Positions 14,288 to 14,409 of a stretch of DNA of 14,409 nt are shown in pieces; positions within the stretch are counted from its first letter, which is position 1; each line of letters starts with the position of its first letter. The position numbers and the translations under genes were made by a program. The notes beneath the pieces were generated by a model. The model made no database searches. It was given only the letters and a program-made list of their open reading frames with translations, and was not told the origin of the DNA. Source of the DNA: CAYOEV01 sp964403075 (lineage in GTDB: Bacteria > Bacteroidota > Bacteroidia > Cytophagales > Cyclobacteriaceae); assembly GCA_964403075.1 (NCBI GenBank), contig CAYOEV010000039.1, positions 1-14,409 on the forward strand. Reading direction: 5' to 3'.

Positions 14288-14409
14288 CTATTCTCCGATC
14301 ATGACGAAAGCCGTCCAATAATAGGGATGCTTGTATTTCTCCCGTAGTTTCAACTTGGCATTTTTAAAAGCTTCTCTTTTGCTTTGTTTTTGTATCAGCC
14401 AGTAGTCAT
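14288..14409 (-). CDS. C-terminus of a second CHAT-type protein (partial, cut by the window edge)
   Basis: Read on the minus strand from the right edge, 39 complete codons end at TAG (complement of 14288-14290). The protein has DYWLIQKQSKREAFKNAK, then KLREKYKHPYYWTAFVMIGE at the end. It closely matches the pattern of the CHAT C-terminus seen in the 896-residue protein of this window (FYTTAY...ALRQAK...APYYWSAFFLVG): an alanine/lysine helix and then PYYWxAFxxxG. The catalytic residues would lie outside the window, so activity cannot be judged. It has the same orientation as the other CHAT gene, with the AbiE pair between them. Confidence 0.7.
   Translation of the reverse strand, partial: DYWLIQKQSKREAFKNAKLKLREKYKHPYYWTAFVMIGE

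Overview
The window looks like chromosomal DNA of a Bacteroidota bacterium, probably a Cytophagales- or Saprospiria-like lineage. The support is a near-consensus Bacteroidota promoter (TTTG, 18 bases, TATGTTTG) ahead of the main operon, weak or absent Shine-Dalgarno sequences at most starts, a secreted TPR-CHAT protein paired with an outer-membrane barrel, and the protein families seen. Genus cannot be read from the sequence. There are no tRNA, rRNA, CRISPR or intact transposase genes.

Layout. Positions 1-230 are non-coding, with a perfect hairpin repeat, a 16-base tandem duplication and a terminator that closes a small minus-strand gene of unknown function (231-536). A roughly 380-base gap ends in the promoter of a plus-strand polysaccharide (O-antigen or capsule type) operon. 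Its first five genes overlap end to end: two FdtA/QdtA-type sugar ketoisomerase cupins, a MaoC-type hydratase, a WecD-like GNAT acyltransferase and a DegT/DnrJ/EryC1/StrS (FdtB-like) aminotransferase. Together they read as a pathway from dTDP-4-keto-6-deoxyglucose to an N-acylated 3-amino-3,6-dideoxyhexose. The hydratase hints that the acyl group could be 3-hydroxyacyl instead of acetyl. A Wzx-type flippase, a GT2 glycosyltransferase, the frameshifted C-terminal remnant of a sulfotransferase and a GT4 glycosyltransferase follow. The locus is a composition mosaic: about 37% GC around the hydratase, 62-67% in the aminotransferase and flippase, about 30% in the GT2 and sulfotransferase remnant, rising to about 55% within the GT4 gene. 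This suggests assembly from several sources.

Convergent to that operon is a minus-strand pair (8482-12161): an outer-membrane barrel-like protein and, with a one-base overlap, an 896-residue secreted TPR-CHAT protein with its His/Cys pair intact. A 450-base gap holds two inverted repeats in front of an AbiEi/AbiEii-type (type IV) toxin-antitoxin pair on the plus strand (12616-14012). The last 122 bases encode, on the minus strand, the C-terminus of a second CHAT-type protein cut by the window edge, so the AbiE pair lies between two CHAT genes.

The most interesting points are the hydratase inside the amino-sugar cassette, the tandem cupins with an altered His motif in the first, the CHAT / barrel / AbiE / CHAT neighbourhood, and the sulfotransferase remnant at a composition break.
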